Shown here: one piece after another, positions 9,109 through 18,029 of the stretch | Layout: each line of letters starts with the position of its first letter | How positions within the stretch are numbered: the stretch's first letter is position 1 | Assembly (NCBI GenBank): GCA_019637685.1 | Contig: JAHBVF010000003.1 | Span: 223,206 to 287,205 of the forward strand | Reading direction: 5' to 3' | DNA length: 64,000 nt | DNA from: Caldilineaceae bacterium | Lineage (GTDB): Bacteria > Chloroflexota > Anaerolineae > Caldilineales > Caldilineaceae | Notes under the pieces: model-generated | What the model was told of the DNA's origin: nothing | Seen by the model: the letters and a program-made list of their open reading frames with translations, nothing else | The model's database searches: none | Program-made: the position numbers and the translations under genes

Positions 9109-9136
9109 TTGACAAGACCCCATTTTCAGCTAATCT
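9109..9136 (+). promoter_or_regulatory. Possible second promoter in the leader
   Basis: TTGACA (9109-9114) with TAATCT 16 bp further (9131-9136). It would start downstream of the operator. Weaker than the 9037 promoter and not supported by anything else. Confidence 0.35.
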
Positions 9137-9181
9137 TTGATAACCCTACGAAATTCAGGGCCATATGGAGCTTTGACTTTT

Positions 9182-9320
9182 CGATCTCGGCCAGAGATCG
9201 TAGCTGGCGACGCATAAGGCTGTTCAAAGAAAATAAATCCCCGATCCGGCGACAATTTCCCTGAACGGCTTGGGCTTTTCCAAATCAATTTGGGGAATTT
9301 ATTTGTTGGAAAAGCCTAAG
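9182..9320 (+). promoter_or_regulatory. Structured leader upstream of the transporter genes
   Basis: The 486-bp gap 9004-9489 has no credible gene. Besides the promoters and operator it carries two inverted repeats: 9182-9188 with 9194-9200 (7 bp), and a longer stem 9269-9283 with 9306-9320 (15 bp with one G-U pair, 22-nt loop). Neither is followed by a T run. They could be leader-RNA structure or another intergenic repeat; no known riboswitch was recognised. Confidence 0.4.
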
Positions 9321-9489
9321 ACTCTGCCTTGGCGACGGTTGGCGGTCAAGTCTGTGGCTGATTGTTCTTGTTCGACCCATTCCACTCTTTGGGTGTCAAC
9401 TTTTCTCCTTTTCACATTCCCTGCGGTGCGGCATATCCAGCAGGGATGAACGGATACCACAACCTCGGGCAGAGGAAAATCGAGAGCCT

Positions 9490-10461
9490 ATGAGTACAGC
9501 AACCACCACTATCAAAGCCAAGACACGTGCATCCAGCCAATCACGAAGACGCGGCAGTGCCTGGCGGCAGATCAAACGGAGCTGGCAGTTGTACGTCTTT
9601 CTGGCCCTGCCCGTAGCCTGGCTGCTCGTCTTTATGTACTACCCCATGTACGGCGCGCAGATTGCGTTCCGGGATTTTCTGCCCGGTCGTACAATCCTGG
9701 GCAGCGAATGGGTGGGGCTGACCCATTTCATCCGCTTCTTCAATTCGCCGATGTTTGAACGGCTGCTGAGCAACACCATCGGCCTCTCGGTCTACTCCCT
9801 GCTGGTGGGCTTCCCCATCCCCATTCTCATCGCGTTGAGCCTGAACCAACTGCGCACAGGCATCTTCAAACGCAGCGTGCAGATGATCAGCTACGCGCCC
9901 TACTTCATTTCCACGGTTGTGATGGTGGGCCTGATTTTACAATTTCTGGACCTGCGCCGGGGGCCAATCAATCTGCTGCTCCAATGGTTGGGGATGGACA
10001 CGGTTCACTTCATGGGCATCGCCGATATGTTCCCGGACATCTATGTCTGGTCCGGTGTCTGGCAGAATTCGGGCTTCAATACAGTCATCTACCTGGCGGC
10101 CCTGAGCACCATCGACCCGGCCCTGCACGAGGCCGCGCTGGTGGATGGAGCCAACCGCTTGCAGCGCATCTGGCATATCGATGTACCCGGCATTATGCCC
10201 ATCACCCTCACACTCCTGATTTTGAATATGGGTCAGTTGCTCAATGTGGGCTTTGAGAAGGCATTTCTGCTCCAGAACCCCTTGAATCTGAAGACCTCGG
10301 AGGTGATCAGCACCTACGTCTACAAAGTGGGGCTGGTCGGTGGCGTAGCCAACTTCTCCTACGCGGCGGCGATTGGCCTGTTCAATTCGGTGCTGGGCCT
10401 GCTTCTGCTCCTGGCGGCCAACCAGATATCCAAGAAATTCTCTGAAACCAGTCTCTTTTAG
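9490..10461 (+). CDS. Sugar ABC transporter permease, LplB/YteP type
   Basis: A 323-residue inner-membrane permease with six predicted helices after a basic N-terminus. It matches the LplB/YteP branch of CUT1 permeases: LLVFMYYPMYGAQIAFRDF near 50, the cytoplasmic EAA loop HEAALVDGANRLQRIWHIDV near 213 that contacts the ATPase, and the end NQISKKFSETSLF. These permeases import oligosaccharides together with a YtcP/LplC partner and an LplA-type lipoprotein. The partner gene starts 13 bp downstream and is broken by an insertion element. No ATP-binding subunit is in the window, so a shared MsmK/UgpC-type ATPase encoded elsewhere is expected. Confidence 0.93.
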   Translation: MSTATTTIKAKTRASSQSRRRGSAWRQIKRSWQLYVFLALPVAWLLVFMYYPMYGAQIAFRDFLPGRTILGSEWVGLTHFIRFFNSPMFERLLSNTIGLSVYSLLVGFPIPILIALSLNQLRTGIFKRSVQMISYAPYFISTVVMVGLILQFLDLRRGPINLLLQWLGMDTVHFMGIADMFPDIYVWSGVWQNSGFNTVIYLAALSTIDPALHEAALVDGANRLQRIWHIDVPGIMPITLTLLILNMGQLLNVGFEKAFLLQNPLNLKTSEVISTYVYKVGLVGGVANFSYAAAIGLFNSVLGLLLLLAANQISKKFSETSLF

Positions 10462-10541
10462 AGGAGAGCTAGCGATGGCATCTACCGTCCGCCCCATGAC
10501 CGCGACCGAGATTCGTATTCGAGAGAGCCGGGTTGACCGGA

Positions 10542-10547
10542 TCTTCA
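10542..10547 (+). repeat. Target-site duplication, left copy
   Basis: TCTTCA directly before the left end of the insertion element, identical to 12354-12359. Confidence 0.88.
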
Positions 10548-12353
10548 CTGTCGTTTCGATAATTTTGAAGAAGCCTAAGGCGAAATGGCGACTGCTGAAC
10601 ATGCCAAGTGGGTGTAGGTTGATTCGGGTAAGCCAAGCAGAGCCAAGATGCGAGCTTGCAGGGAAGTCAGCGGTGTAAGATGTGAAATATGCTGACCCGC
10701 CCATGAGATCCGAGTGAGTGTTATGGGTTGGAAGGCCCGCAACAAGCGTTCGGTGGTGGGCCGCTCTGTTACTCGGTTGGGATTGCCTTCATAGAGACCG
10801 GTGAGTGTAGCTTTTTGTTCGTGCAGCTCCCGTCGAACCACAAATTCGACCAACGTCAGGATGCGCAAAGCCAGCGAAAGCAAGCGCACTAAGCCAACGA
10901 TATGCTCGTGGCGGTGGAGATAGAGCGGTCGCAAGCCCAGAGACCGATTCTTGAGTCGTGAGAAATTGTGTTCGAAGACCGGGGCCTGGCGATAGGCACG
11001 CACGGCCTCGTCCACCGACAACTGTGCGACCGGGCAATTGGTGACATACAAGCGCCACCCCAAGGTCTCCTGCACCCGCTCGATAGCCTGAACATCGGGT
11101 GCAACCTGGATCTGATAGCGCACAATGGTTTCTGTCCTGGCTGGTCGCTCCTTATGTTTGCGGATATGCCGTTGCGTTTCCTGGCGCTCATAAGAAACGG
11201 TGAGCAAGCCTTGCACACGATAGCGTTTCAGGATAGCCTCGACCGTTGCAGCCAGAGGGCCCAACTCCGACCACTGACGTTTCCCTCGTGCGGGCGGCGG
11301 AGTAAGCGCCATCAACTCTGCTTCTGCCCGCCGCAGCCGGGTCATGAGTCCTTGGCGGGTGCTGGCCGCATACGCTGGCGAGTAGACGACCAGGATTCGT
11401 TCCGTCCAGGTGATGGTTTGTCCCCCAACCACTGCCTCCTGGGGGCGCACTGTTTCGTAAGCACGAACGGGTTGTCTCTCCTCATCCGACTCATCCGGGT
11501 GCAGATAGATATCCGTGAGCGCCTGAGTTTGATTCAGAACAGGCTGGAGCAGTTCATCCAGCATATCTGCGTGCTTGCTGCTTAGGGGCATCAAATAGTA
11601 ATCATCTCCAGCAACCAGGCCTGCTCGTGTCTGTAGAGCCTCCATCTTGCTGTCGCCGATGTAGAGCAGGCCCCTTCGGCCCAGAACCTGGCGGCTTTGC
11701 TCGATCACAGGGATGTAGAGACCATCGTCAGCCTGATTGCCGGGCACGGGCAACGTGACCAGTGGCAACCCGAATGGCGCCAAACTGCTCAACATGATCT
11801 TGAATTGGGGCAGATCAGGCCGATGATCCTTGCTGTGACCATAGGCCAACAACGGGTTGCCCTCGTGGTCGTGATAGACGGAAACACTGGTGCTATCCGT
11901 ATAGACTCGCTCTTGGGGCAACTCATAGACTTGAATGATCTGTTTCCCGACTTCGCCTTCAATGGCCTGCCAAGCCGTATCGTCGCTCAAATAGCGCAAT
12001 ACGTCCCCCAGTCGGTCATCCGTGAAGTCGGACACCGACATGGCCTGTGGGAGCAGCCTTTGCAGGGTCATCTGGTGGTCAGCCACCCAACTCTCAACGT
12101 AGCTCAAACGGTGATCCGCTTGGGATACGATGTAACATAACCATGCGGCTATCGTCCAGCCGACACTCAATCCATCCCGGTTCCTATGTGGCTGGATGAT
12201 GTCATCAATGATCTGGGGGATTCCCATGACCTGCTGTTGCCACATCAGCAGTGGAATATCATCAACACGCTCTGTTTGAACACTCATTTCTGTCGTCATG
12301 ACAGAAGTGTACTGCATTTTCGCTTTCAGCGTGCAATATTATCGAAACGACGG
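10548..12353 (-). mobile_element. Complete IS1634-family insertion sequence, 1,806 bp
   Basis: Bounded by terminal inverted repeats: the left end reads CTGTCGTTTCGATAATTTTG, and the right end, read inwards, matches it at 18 of 20 positions. Both start with C, as in IS1634 elements. It is flanked by a 6-bp direct duplication TCTTCA, within the length known for this family. It carries one intact transposase gene on the minus strand and almost nothing else. The perfect duplication and intact gene point to a recent, possibly still active insertion. Confidence 0.93.
10575..12299 (-). CDS. IS1634-family transposase
   Basis: A 574-residue protein if started at ATG 12299 (MTTEMSVQTERVDDIPLL); the frame also allows ATG 12317, six codons earlier. 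The N-terminal 100 residues match the DUF4277 domain found on these transposases (GIPQIIDDIIQPHRNRDGLS, VGWTIAAWLCYIVSQADHRL). The catalytic RNase H-like core follows, with candidate DDE residues in YTDSTSVSVYH near 145 and LLYIGDSKMEAL near 220, and the acidic residue in the C-terminal helical region. Full length, no frameshift. It stops 27 bp from the left end of the element. Confidence 0.94.
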   Translation of the reverse strand: MTTEMSVQTERVDDIPLLMWQQQVMGIPQIIDDIIQPHRNRDGLSVGWTIAAWLCYIVSQADHRLSYVESWVADHQMTLQRLLPQAMSVSDFTDDRLGDVLRYLSDDTAWQAIEGEVGKQIIQVYELPQERVYTDSTSVSVYHDHEGNPLLAYGHSKDHRPDLPQFKIMLSSLAPFGLPLVTLPVPGNQADDGLYIPVIEQSRQVLGRRGLLYIGDSKMEALQTRAGLVAGDDYYLMPLSSKHADMLDELLQPVLNQTQALTDIYLHPDESDEERQPVRAYETVRPQEAVVGGQTITWTERILVVYSPAYAASTRQGLMTRLRRAEAELMALTPPPARGKRQWSELGPLAATVEAILKRYRVQGLLTVSYERQETQRHIRKHKERPARTETIVRYQIQVAPDVQAIERVQETLGWRLYVTNCPVAQLSVDEAVRAYRQAPVFEHNFSRLKNRSLGLRPLYLHRHEHIVGLVRLLSLALRILTLVEFVVRRELHEQKATLTGLYEGNPNRVTERPTTERLLRAFQPITLTRISWAGQHISHLTPLTSLQARILALLGLPESTYTHLACSAVAISP

Positions 12354-12359
12354 TCTTCA
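12354..12359 (+). repeat. Target-site duplication, right copy
   Basis: TCTTCA directly after the right end of the insertion element, identical to 10542-10547. Confidence 0.88.
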
Positions 12360-13342
12360 ATCTGGTCAACTACACCATTCTGACCGTCTTTCTGATCGTT
12401 GTCCTCTATCCCCTGATTTATGTGGTCAGCGCTTCGTTCAGCGACGGGGCCGCGGTGATCTCAGGCCGGGTCGTGCTGTGGCCGGTGGATTTTTCGCTGC
12501 TCGCCTACGAGAAGATTTTCCAGTACGAGAGCATTTGGACGGGCTATGCCAACTCCCTCTTCTATGCGGTGGTGGGCACAAGCGTCAATATCGTCCTGAC
12601 CCTCTTTGCGGCCTACGCCCTCTCCCGCCAGGATATGTATGGCCGCAAGGTCATTATGGGCATCTTTGTCTTCACAATGTTCTTCAATGGCGGGCTGATC
12701 CCGACCTATTTGCTGGTCAAAGACCTGGGGATGCTCAACACCCGGGCAGCGATGATTATTCCCCAGGCGCTCTCGGTGTGGAACCTGATCATCGCCATCG
12801 CCTACTTTCGCTCCGCCATCCCCGGCGAACTGCTGGAGGCGGCCCGTCTGGATGGGTGCAACGACTTTCAATATTTCTTTCGCATCCTCATGCCTCTCTC
12901 TACACCGATTATTGCTGTCTTGACCCTCTTCTACGCCATCAATCACTGGAACCAGTTTTTCACGGCCCTGATCTACCTGTCGGATAAGGCACTCTTTCCC
13001 CTGCAACTCATCCTGCGCGACATCCTCATCCAGAGCCAGGTGGATATGAATATGATGGAGGACCTGCAAAGCATGGCGGCCAAAGAAGCCATGCGAGAGT
13101 TGCTCAAGTATGCGCTGATCGTCGTGGCTTCGGTTCCTGTGTTGATTATTTACCCCTTCGTGCAGAAGTATTTCGTGCGGGGCATTATGCTGGGGGCTGT
13201 CAAAGGGTAGGGTTTGATCAGTTGTTGTTTTCCGCCTGCACAGGTGTGGGCTTCGGTTCGTTCCATACGAAAGTTCTGTTTTTGAAATTATCCTCGTCCA
13301 CCTCAATCCCATTCACGTTCAAGATTTTCAGGAGGAAGTTAC

Positions 13343-15067
13343 ATGCAAAGACGTACGTTTTCGACTCTCTTTAGCGCACTGGCAGTGCTGGTTATGCTAC
13401 TGTCTGCCTGCGCACCACAACCTGCCGCCGCACCCGCGGCAGGAGAAGCGGCCTCTGCGCCCGCCTCTGGCGCGGCAGGTGAAGCAGCCGCGGCATCGGA
13501 GGTCCTCATCTCTCCGGCTGGCGAGTTCCCGGTTGTAAGCGAACCCATCACCATCAAAGCATTTCTCTGCCCTACCAGTATGGTGAAGGATTACAAAGAG
13601 AACGAGTTCACCTACTGGCTGGAAGACCTGACAGGCATCAATCTGGAATTTGACATTCCGCCCATGTCCGACGCCCAGCAGAAGCTCAACCTGATGCTGG
13701 CCAGCGGCGACCTGCCGGATGTTATCATCGGCTGCAACATCCGCCTGGATCAGCTTCAGATTCTGGCTGAGCAGGGGGTGGTCGTGCCGCTGGACGACTA
13801 CATCGCCGAGTATGGCACAGAATTCCGCCAGGTTTTCGAGACCTTCCCCCAGGTGAAGGACCTGATCACCCTGGCCGACGGCAAAATCTATGGCCTGCCC
13901 CACATCAACGACTGCTACCATTGCAGTATGTCCCAGAAGATGTGGCTCTACCAGCCCTGGCTGGACGAATTGGGGCTGGAAACACCCACGACCACCGAAG
14001 AATTCTATCAGGTGCTCAAAGCCTTCAAAGAGCAGGACCCCAACGGCAACGGCAAGGCGGATGAGATTCCTCTCTCCGGAACCCAGCGCACCAATGGCGG
14101 CTGGCACGCCCAGTTGGACCAGTTCCTTATGAATTCCTTCGTCTACAACGACGGCGTGACCAACAACAACGCGCCCAGCCTGATTCTGGAAGATGGCACA
14201 GTTAAGGCCGCCTTCACCGAGCCTGGCTGGCAAGAGGGACTGATCTACCTGAACAAACTCTACTCCGAAGGGCTGATCGATCCCCAGGTCTTCACCAACG
14301 ACGGCAATCAGTTACGCCAGTTGGGCGAAAACCCGGACGTGCCCATTCTGGGCGCAACAAGCGCTGGCTGGTACGGCGTCTTCACCCAGAACGGCGGTCC
14401 CAGTGGGCGCTGGAAAGAGTTCACCCCCATTGCCCCCCTGACCGGGCCAAGCGGCATGCGCCAGACACCCCAGACCCCCTATCAACCCACGGGCGGGCAG
14501 GGCAACTTTGTAATTACATCCGCGGCCAAGAATCCGTTGGCAGCCTTCCGCATGGCCGATGTCTTCTATGGCTTTGACTCCACCACCCGTTCGGTCTTCG
14601 GCCCCGAAGGCGAGGATTGGGTGCGTGCCGGCCCGGATGACGTCTCCATCTCCGGCGGCAAAGCCCTGTACACCGTGCTCAAAGTCTGGTCTGGCGAGGA
14701 GCACAACCGCCACTGGAACCAGGCGGCCCCCACCTTCCGCACCAACGAATATCGCCTGGCTCAGACCTACAACCCGGACGATCCGTTGGAGCGCTGGCTC
14801 TACGAATGGACCCGTGACCTGATGGAACCCTATGGCACAACGGACAAGGCCGTGCCGCCGATGGTTCTGACAGAGGAGCAGTCCAAACTCTTTGGTGAGC
14901 TGAATACCACAGTCTATAACGTAGTCGATGAATGGTTTGCCAATTTTGTCATCGGCAACTACGACATCAACACAGAGTGGGATTCCTACATCGAAGCGCT
15001 GAACGACTCCGGGCTGGAGCAGTTCCTGGCGATCTACCAGGATGCCTACGACGCCAAGTACAAGTAA
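13343..15067 (+). CDS. LplA-type sugar-binding lipoprotein of the ABC transporter
   Basis: A 574-residue extracellular solute-binding protein. The lipoprotein signal is clear: MQRRTFSTLF, a hydrophobic core, then LLSAC with Cys23 as the lipidated residue, followed by an Ala/Gly/Pro linker to about 50. The mature domain has the type-1 family pattern (MLASGDLPDVIIG near 130, QGVVVPLDDYI near 150, GKIYGLPHIND near 180) and the Asp-rich segment KEQDPNGNGKADEIPLSG near 230 often seen in LplA-like proteins, probably a Ca site. AGGAGG precedes the ATG. It belongs with the two permeases and the two fucosidases downstream. Confidence 0.93.
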   Translation: MQRRTFSTLFSALAVLVMLLSACAPQPAAAPAAGEAASAPASGAAGEAAAASEVLISPAGEFPVVSEPITIKAFLCPTSMVKDYKENEFTYWLEDLTGINLEFDIPPMSDAQQKLNLMLASGDLPDVIIGCNIRLDQLQILAEQGVVVPLDDYIAEYGTEFRQVFETFPQVKDLITLADGKIYGLPHINDCYHCSMSQKMWLYQPWLDELGLETPTTTEEFYQVLKAFKEQDPNGNGKADEIPLSGTQRTNGGWHAQLDQFLMNSFVYNDGVTNNNAPSLILEDGTVKAAFTEPGWQEGLIYLNKLYSEGLIDPQVFTNDGNQLRQLGENPDVPILGATSAGWYGVFTQNGGPSGRWKEFTPIAPLTGPSGMRQTPQTPYQPTGGQGNFVITSAAKNPLAAFRMADVFYGFDSTTRSVFGPEGEDWVRAGPDDVSISGGKALYTVLKVWSGEEHNRHWNQAAPTFRTNEYRLAQTYNPDDPLERWLYEWTRDLMEPYGTTDKAVPPMVLTEEQSKLFGELNTTVYNVVDEWFANFVIGNYDINTEWDSYIEALNDSGLEQFLAIYQDAYDAKYK

Positions 15068-15080
15068 CGACGACCTATTG

Positions 15081-15120
15081 AAGAGAGGCGGCGGTGTCAG
15101 AGGACACCGTCGCCTCTCTT
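15081..15120 (+). terminator. Terminator or attenuating hairpin after the binding-protein gene
   Basis: An 18-bp stem (15081-15098 with 15103-15120, one G-U pair) with a 4-nt loop, followed by CTTGCC; the T tract is weak. It separates the abundant binding protein from the fucosidase genes, a common way to reduce downstream expression. Confidence 0.72.
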
Positions 15121-15156
15121 CTTGCCCGCCGGTTCGATTCTCAACAGGAGCCTGTT

Positions 15157-16404
15157 ATGTCCACAACCAATGAGCCACCATCGGATCTCCCCTCCCGGCT
15201 GGACTGGTGGCGCGCGGCCCGCTTCGGCCTCTTCATCCACTGGGGGCCGGTCAGTCTGGTAGGAACAGAGATCGGCTGGTCCCGGGGCGGCGAACGTCGC
15301 GGTTTCTATCGGGGCGGCAGCGGCGAAGTGCCTGTCGAAGTCTACGACAATCTCTACAAGGAGTTCAACCCCGTCCTTTTCGACGCCGCGGAATGGGTGC
15401 AGATTGCCCAGGACGCGGGGATGGGCTATATGGTTTTCACCAGCAAGCATCACGACGGCTTCGTCAACTTCGACACAGCATTGACCGACTATAAGATCAC
15501 CAGCGCGGCCTCCCCCTTTGGCCGGGATATTGTCCGGGAACTCGCCGACGCGGCCCGGTCTGCCGGTCTGCCCTTTGGCTGCTACTACTCCCAGCCGGAC
15601 TGGCGCCACCCGGACTATCGCAACGAAAATCACCAGCGCTATCTGGACTATTTTCACGCCCAGGTGGCCGAACTGTGCAGCAACTACGGCGAACTGGCCG
15701 TCCTCTGGTTCGACGGCCTGGAAGAGCACTTCATCCACGCCGAAGAGGTGGAGAAATTCCGGGACGTGGAGGTCTATCCCAGCGCGGAGATTTGGAATTC
15801 AGAGCCGCTTTTCCAGAAGATTCGCGCCCTGCAGCCCAATATCCTTATCAACAACCGCTGTGGGATGCGGGCCGACTTCGACACACCAGAGCAGATGATC
15901 GGCGGCTTTCAGAATCAGCGGCCCTGGGAAAGCTGCATCACCATTTGCAAGCAATGGGCGTGGAAGCCGGACGACATTTTGAAATCCTTTGAGGAGTGCA
16001 TCCATACCCTGGCCCGGGTCGTAGGCGGCGACGGCAATCTGCTGCTCAATGTCGGCCCCATGCCCGATGGCCGCATCGAACCCCGCCAGGTGGAGCGGCT
16101 GCGTGAGATTGGTGCATGGCTGGGGCGCTATGGAGAGAGCATCTACGGCACACGGGGCGGACCTTTCCGACCCGGCCCCTGGGGTGCATCCACCCATAAA
16201 GACAATGCCATCTATCTCCACATCCTCGCCTGGCCGGAAGAGACGCTGACCCTGCCGCCCCTGCCCCAGAAAGTGGGCGATGCCGTCCTGTTGACCGGCG
16301 GCGACGTAGCAGTGGAGCAGACCGATTCGGCCATCCGGGTTTCTATCGCGCCAGCGGATCGAGACCCGGTGGACACGCTGGTGCGCTTAACGATCCAAGA
16401 GTAG
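15157..16404 (+). CDS. Alpha-L-fucosidase, GH29 (first copy)
   Basis: A 415-residue GH29 enzyme. ATG 15157 with AGGAG upstream was chosen; the ORF opens 63 bases earlier, inside the terminator hairpin. No signal peptide is seen, so it likely acts in the cytoplasm on imported fucosides. Family marks: FGLFIHWGPVSL near 24, FTSKHHDGFVNFDT near 95, and the nucleophile Asp186 in LAVLWFDGLEE. The C-terminal part holds GGDGNLLLNVGPMPDGRIEP and a small beta domain. GH29 enzymes release L-fucose from glycans with retention. The exact linkage specificity cannot be read from the sequence. Confidence 0.9.
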   Translation: MSTTNEPPSDLPSRLDWWRAARFGLFIHWGPVSLVGTEIGWSRGGERRGFYRGGSGEVPVEVYDNLYKEFNPVLFDAAEWVQIAQDAGMGYMVFTSKHHDGFVNFDTALTDYKITSAASPFGRDIVRELADAARSAGLPFGCYYSQPDWRHPDYRNENHQRYLDYFHAQVAELCSNYGELAVLWFDGLEEHFIHAEEVEKFRDVEVYPSAEIWNSEPLFQKIRALQPNILINNRCGMRADFDTPEQMIGGFQNQRPWESCITICKQWAWKPDDILKSFEECIHTLARVVGGDGNLLLNVGPMPDGRIEPRQVERLREIGAWLGRYGESIYGTRGGPFRPGPWGASTHKDNAIYLHILAWPEETLTLPPLPQKVGDAVLLTGGDVAVEQTDSAIRVSIAPADRDPVDTLVRLTIQE

Positions 16405-16492
16405 TGCAATCGACAAAATTTGCGGACGCGCCGGGTACTCTATTTTCAAGTGTACGCACCACGCACCACCCATCCCAACAAAGGAGCCTTCG

Positions 16493-17872
16493 ATGGAAGA
16501 TTTGACAGTTGCCATTCCTGAACGGCTGGCCGAGGCCATGCGCGCGATGGCGACAAAAGAGAATGCTACCGTCTCCGACATCGCTACGATTCTTCTGCGC
16601 CGTGGCTATGACCAGACAGTCAACCGCCCGGTCTTCGACGAGTCCCGCAGCCAGCGCCCCGAAGCCCGCACAGACCCCCGGCTGGACTGGTGGCGGGCGG
16701 CCAAGTTCGGTCTTTTTATCCACTGGGGGCTGTATGCCATCCCAGCGGGCATCTGGAAGGGGCGGGAGATTCCCGGCATCGGCGAGTGGATTATGCAGCG
16801 GGCCGAGATTCCTGTGGCCGAGTACGAGCAATTGGCCGCACAGTTCAATCCCGTGAAATTCGACGCGGCGGCCTGGGTCGCCCTGGCCAAAGCCGCGGGG
16901 ATGAAGTACATCGTCATCACCTCCAAACATCACGACGGTTTCTGCCTCTTCCACTCAGACCAGATCGACTATAATATTGTGGACGCCACCCCCTTTGGCC
17001 GGGACGTGCTGGCCGAGCTGGCCGCAGAGTGCAAGAAGCAGGATATGCGCCTGGGCTTCTACTATTCCCAGACCCAGGACTGGCATCACCCCGGCGGCGA
17101 CGGCAACGACTGGGACTTCACCTCCAGCCCCGAAGCTTTTGCCGATTATATGGACAACTACGTCAAGCCCCAGGTGACAGAACTGCTCACAAAATACGGC
17201 CCAATCGCCGTCATCTGGTTCGACACACCCAAAGGCATCAGCCGCGGCCAGAGCGAATCTCTGCTCAAACTGGTCCACAGCATCCAGCCCGACTGTCTCG
17301 TCTGTGGACGGCTGGGCAATGGACTGGGCGACTACGCATCTGCCAGAGACAACTTTATTCCAGACGAGTTGACCGATCTGGATTGGGAGACCCCGGCCAC
17401 CATCAACGACACCTGGGGTTTCAAAGTCAACGACCACAACTGGAAGAGCAGCGCCAATATGCTCCAGAAACTGGTGGATATTGTGAGCAAAGGAGGCTGC
17501 TATCTGCTCAATGTGGGGCCGACTGCCGAGGGCGTGATTCCCCAGCCCAGTGTGGAGCGGCTGGAAGAGATGGGCCGCTGGCTGACCGTCAACGGCGAAT
17601 CGGTCTACGGCACAAAACCCGGCCCGGTCCAGGGACGGGACGACATCCGCACCACTCGCAAAGATGGCAAAGTCTACGTACACATCTTTGATTGGCCCGC
17701 GGATGGCAGCCTGCGCATCGACGGTCTGGCGGGGCAAAGCGCGCGTCTGCTGGCGAATGGTGCTGCTGTCCCCGTCGCCCAGGACGGCTCAACACTTGTG
17801 CTTACGCTGCCCACCGCGTCGCTGCCCAACGCGCCGCTGAATACAGCGGATACGGTTGTGGTGGTGGAGTAA
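16493..17872 (+). CDS. Alpha-L-fucosidase, GH29 (second copy) with ribbon-helix-helix-like N-terminus
   Basis: A 459-residue GH29 enzyme behind AAGGAG. The catalytic domain starts near residue 62 (LDWWRAAKFGLFIHWGLY) and contains SKHHDGFCLFHS near 143 and the nucleophile Asp244 in IAVIWFDTPKG. The first 50 residues are unusual: DLTVAIPERLAEAMRAMA followed by ENATVSDIATILLRRGY has the strand-helix-turn-helix layout and residue pattern of Arc/CopG ribbon-helix-helix domains. No signal peptide, so cytoplasmic. It is about 40 percent similar by eye to the first copy in the core; the two probably differ in substrate. It follows the first copy by 88 bp. Confidence 0.9.
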   Translation: MEDLTVAIPERLAEAMRAMATKENATVSDIATILLRRGYDQTVNRPVFDESRSQRPEARTDPRLDWWRAAKFGLFIHWGLYAIPAGIWKGREIPGIGEWIMQRAEIPVAEYEQLAAQFNPVKFDAAAWVALAKAAGMKYIVITSKHHDGFCLFHSDQIDYNIVDATPFGRDVLAELAAECKKQDMRLGFYYSQTQDWHHPGGDGNDWDFTSSPEAFADYMDNYVKPQVTELLTKYGPIAVIWFDTPKGISRGQSESLLKLVHSIQPDCLVCGRLGNGLGDYASARDNFIPDELTDLDWETPATINDTWGFKVNDHNWKSSANMLQKLVDIVSKGGCYLLNVGPTAEGVIPQPSVERLEEMGRWLTVNGESVYGTKPGPVQGRDDIRTTRKDGKVYVHIFDWPADGSLRIDGLAGQSARLLANGAAVPVAQDGSTLVLTLPTASLPNAPLNTADTVVVVE

Positions 17873-17901
17873 GTGCAGCGTCAACAAAGTTTTTTGGGCG
17901 T

Positions 17902-17934
17902 AGAAGTTCGACTTTTCTGAAAAGTCGAACTTCT
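17902..17934. repeat. Perfect intergenic hairpin
   Basis: 15-bp perfect arms (17902-17916 with 17920-17934) with a 3-nt loop. No T run follows on the + strand, so it is not a typical terminator for the fucosidase, although it may stabilise mRNA ends. A second small palindrome, 17981-17997 (8-bp arms around one C), lies before the next gene. Confidence 0.7.
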
Positions 17935-18029
17935 GTAGTCGAATAGCTTTGTTTCCAGTGGAGTAAGATTTGTAGAGCGAACGGAATGCCATTCCGTCCT
18001 GTCATTTGAGACACTGAAAGGAACCCCCA

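Larger units (their letters stand above)
10475..13210 (+). pseudogene. Second sugar ABC permease (YtcP/LplC type) split by an IS1634-family element
   Basis: The gene begins at ATG 10475 behind GAGGAG and runs 24 codons plus one base to 10547, where the insertion element starts. It resumes at 12360. Joining 10547 to 12360, that is, removing the element and one copy of TCTTCA, gives one 307-codon frame reading RVDRIFNLVNYTILTVF across the join, exactly what a YtcP-type N-terminus looks like. The downstream part holds five helices and the EAA loop ELLEAARLDGCNDFQYF. As written, neither fragment is a full permease: the first helix has lost its start. A shorter product from an internal GTG such as 12422 would lack that helix. 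The transporter is probably non-functional in this genome unless the element excises. Confidence 0.92.

Noticed and set aside
12422..13210. Right fragment of the split permease as an independent gene from GTG 12422
   Set aside because: It lacks the first helix and a ribosome site, and the frame joins exactly to the left fragment when the insertion is removed.
15094..15156. Upstream GTG start that would add 21 residues to the first fucosidase
   Set aside because: The start would lie in a strong hairpin and the added residues lack homology-like features, whereas ATG 15157 has AGGAG.
17902..17934. Hairpin after the second fucosidase as a Rho-independent terminator
   Set aside because: The stem is perfect, but no T run follows on the + strand; kept only as a repeat.
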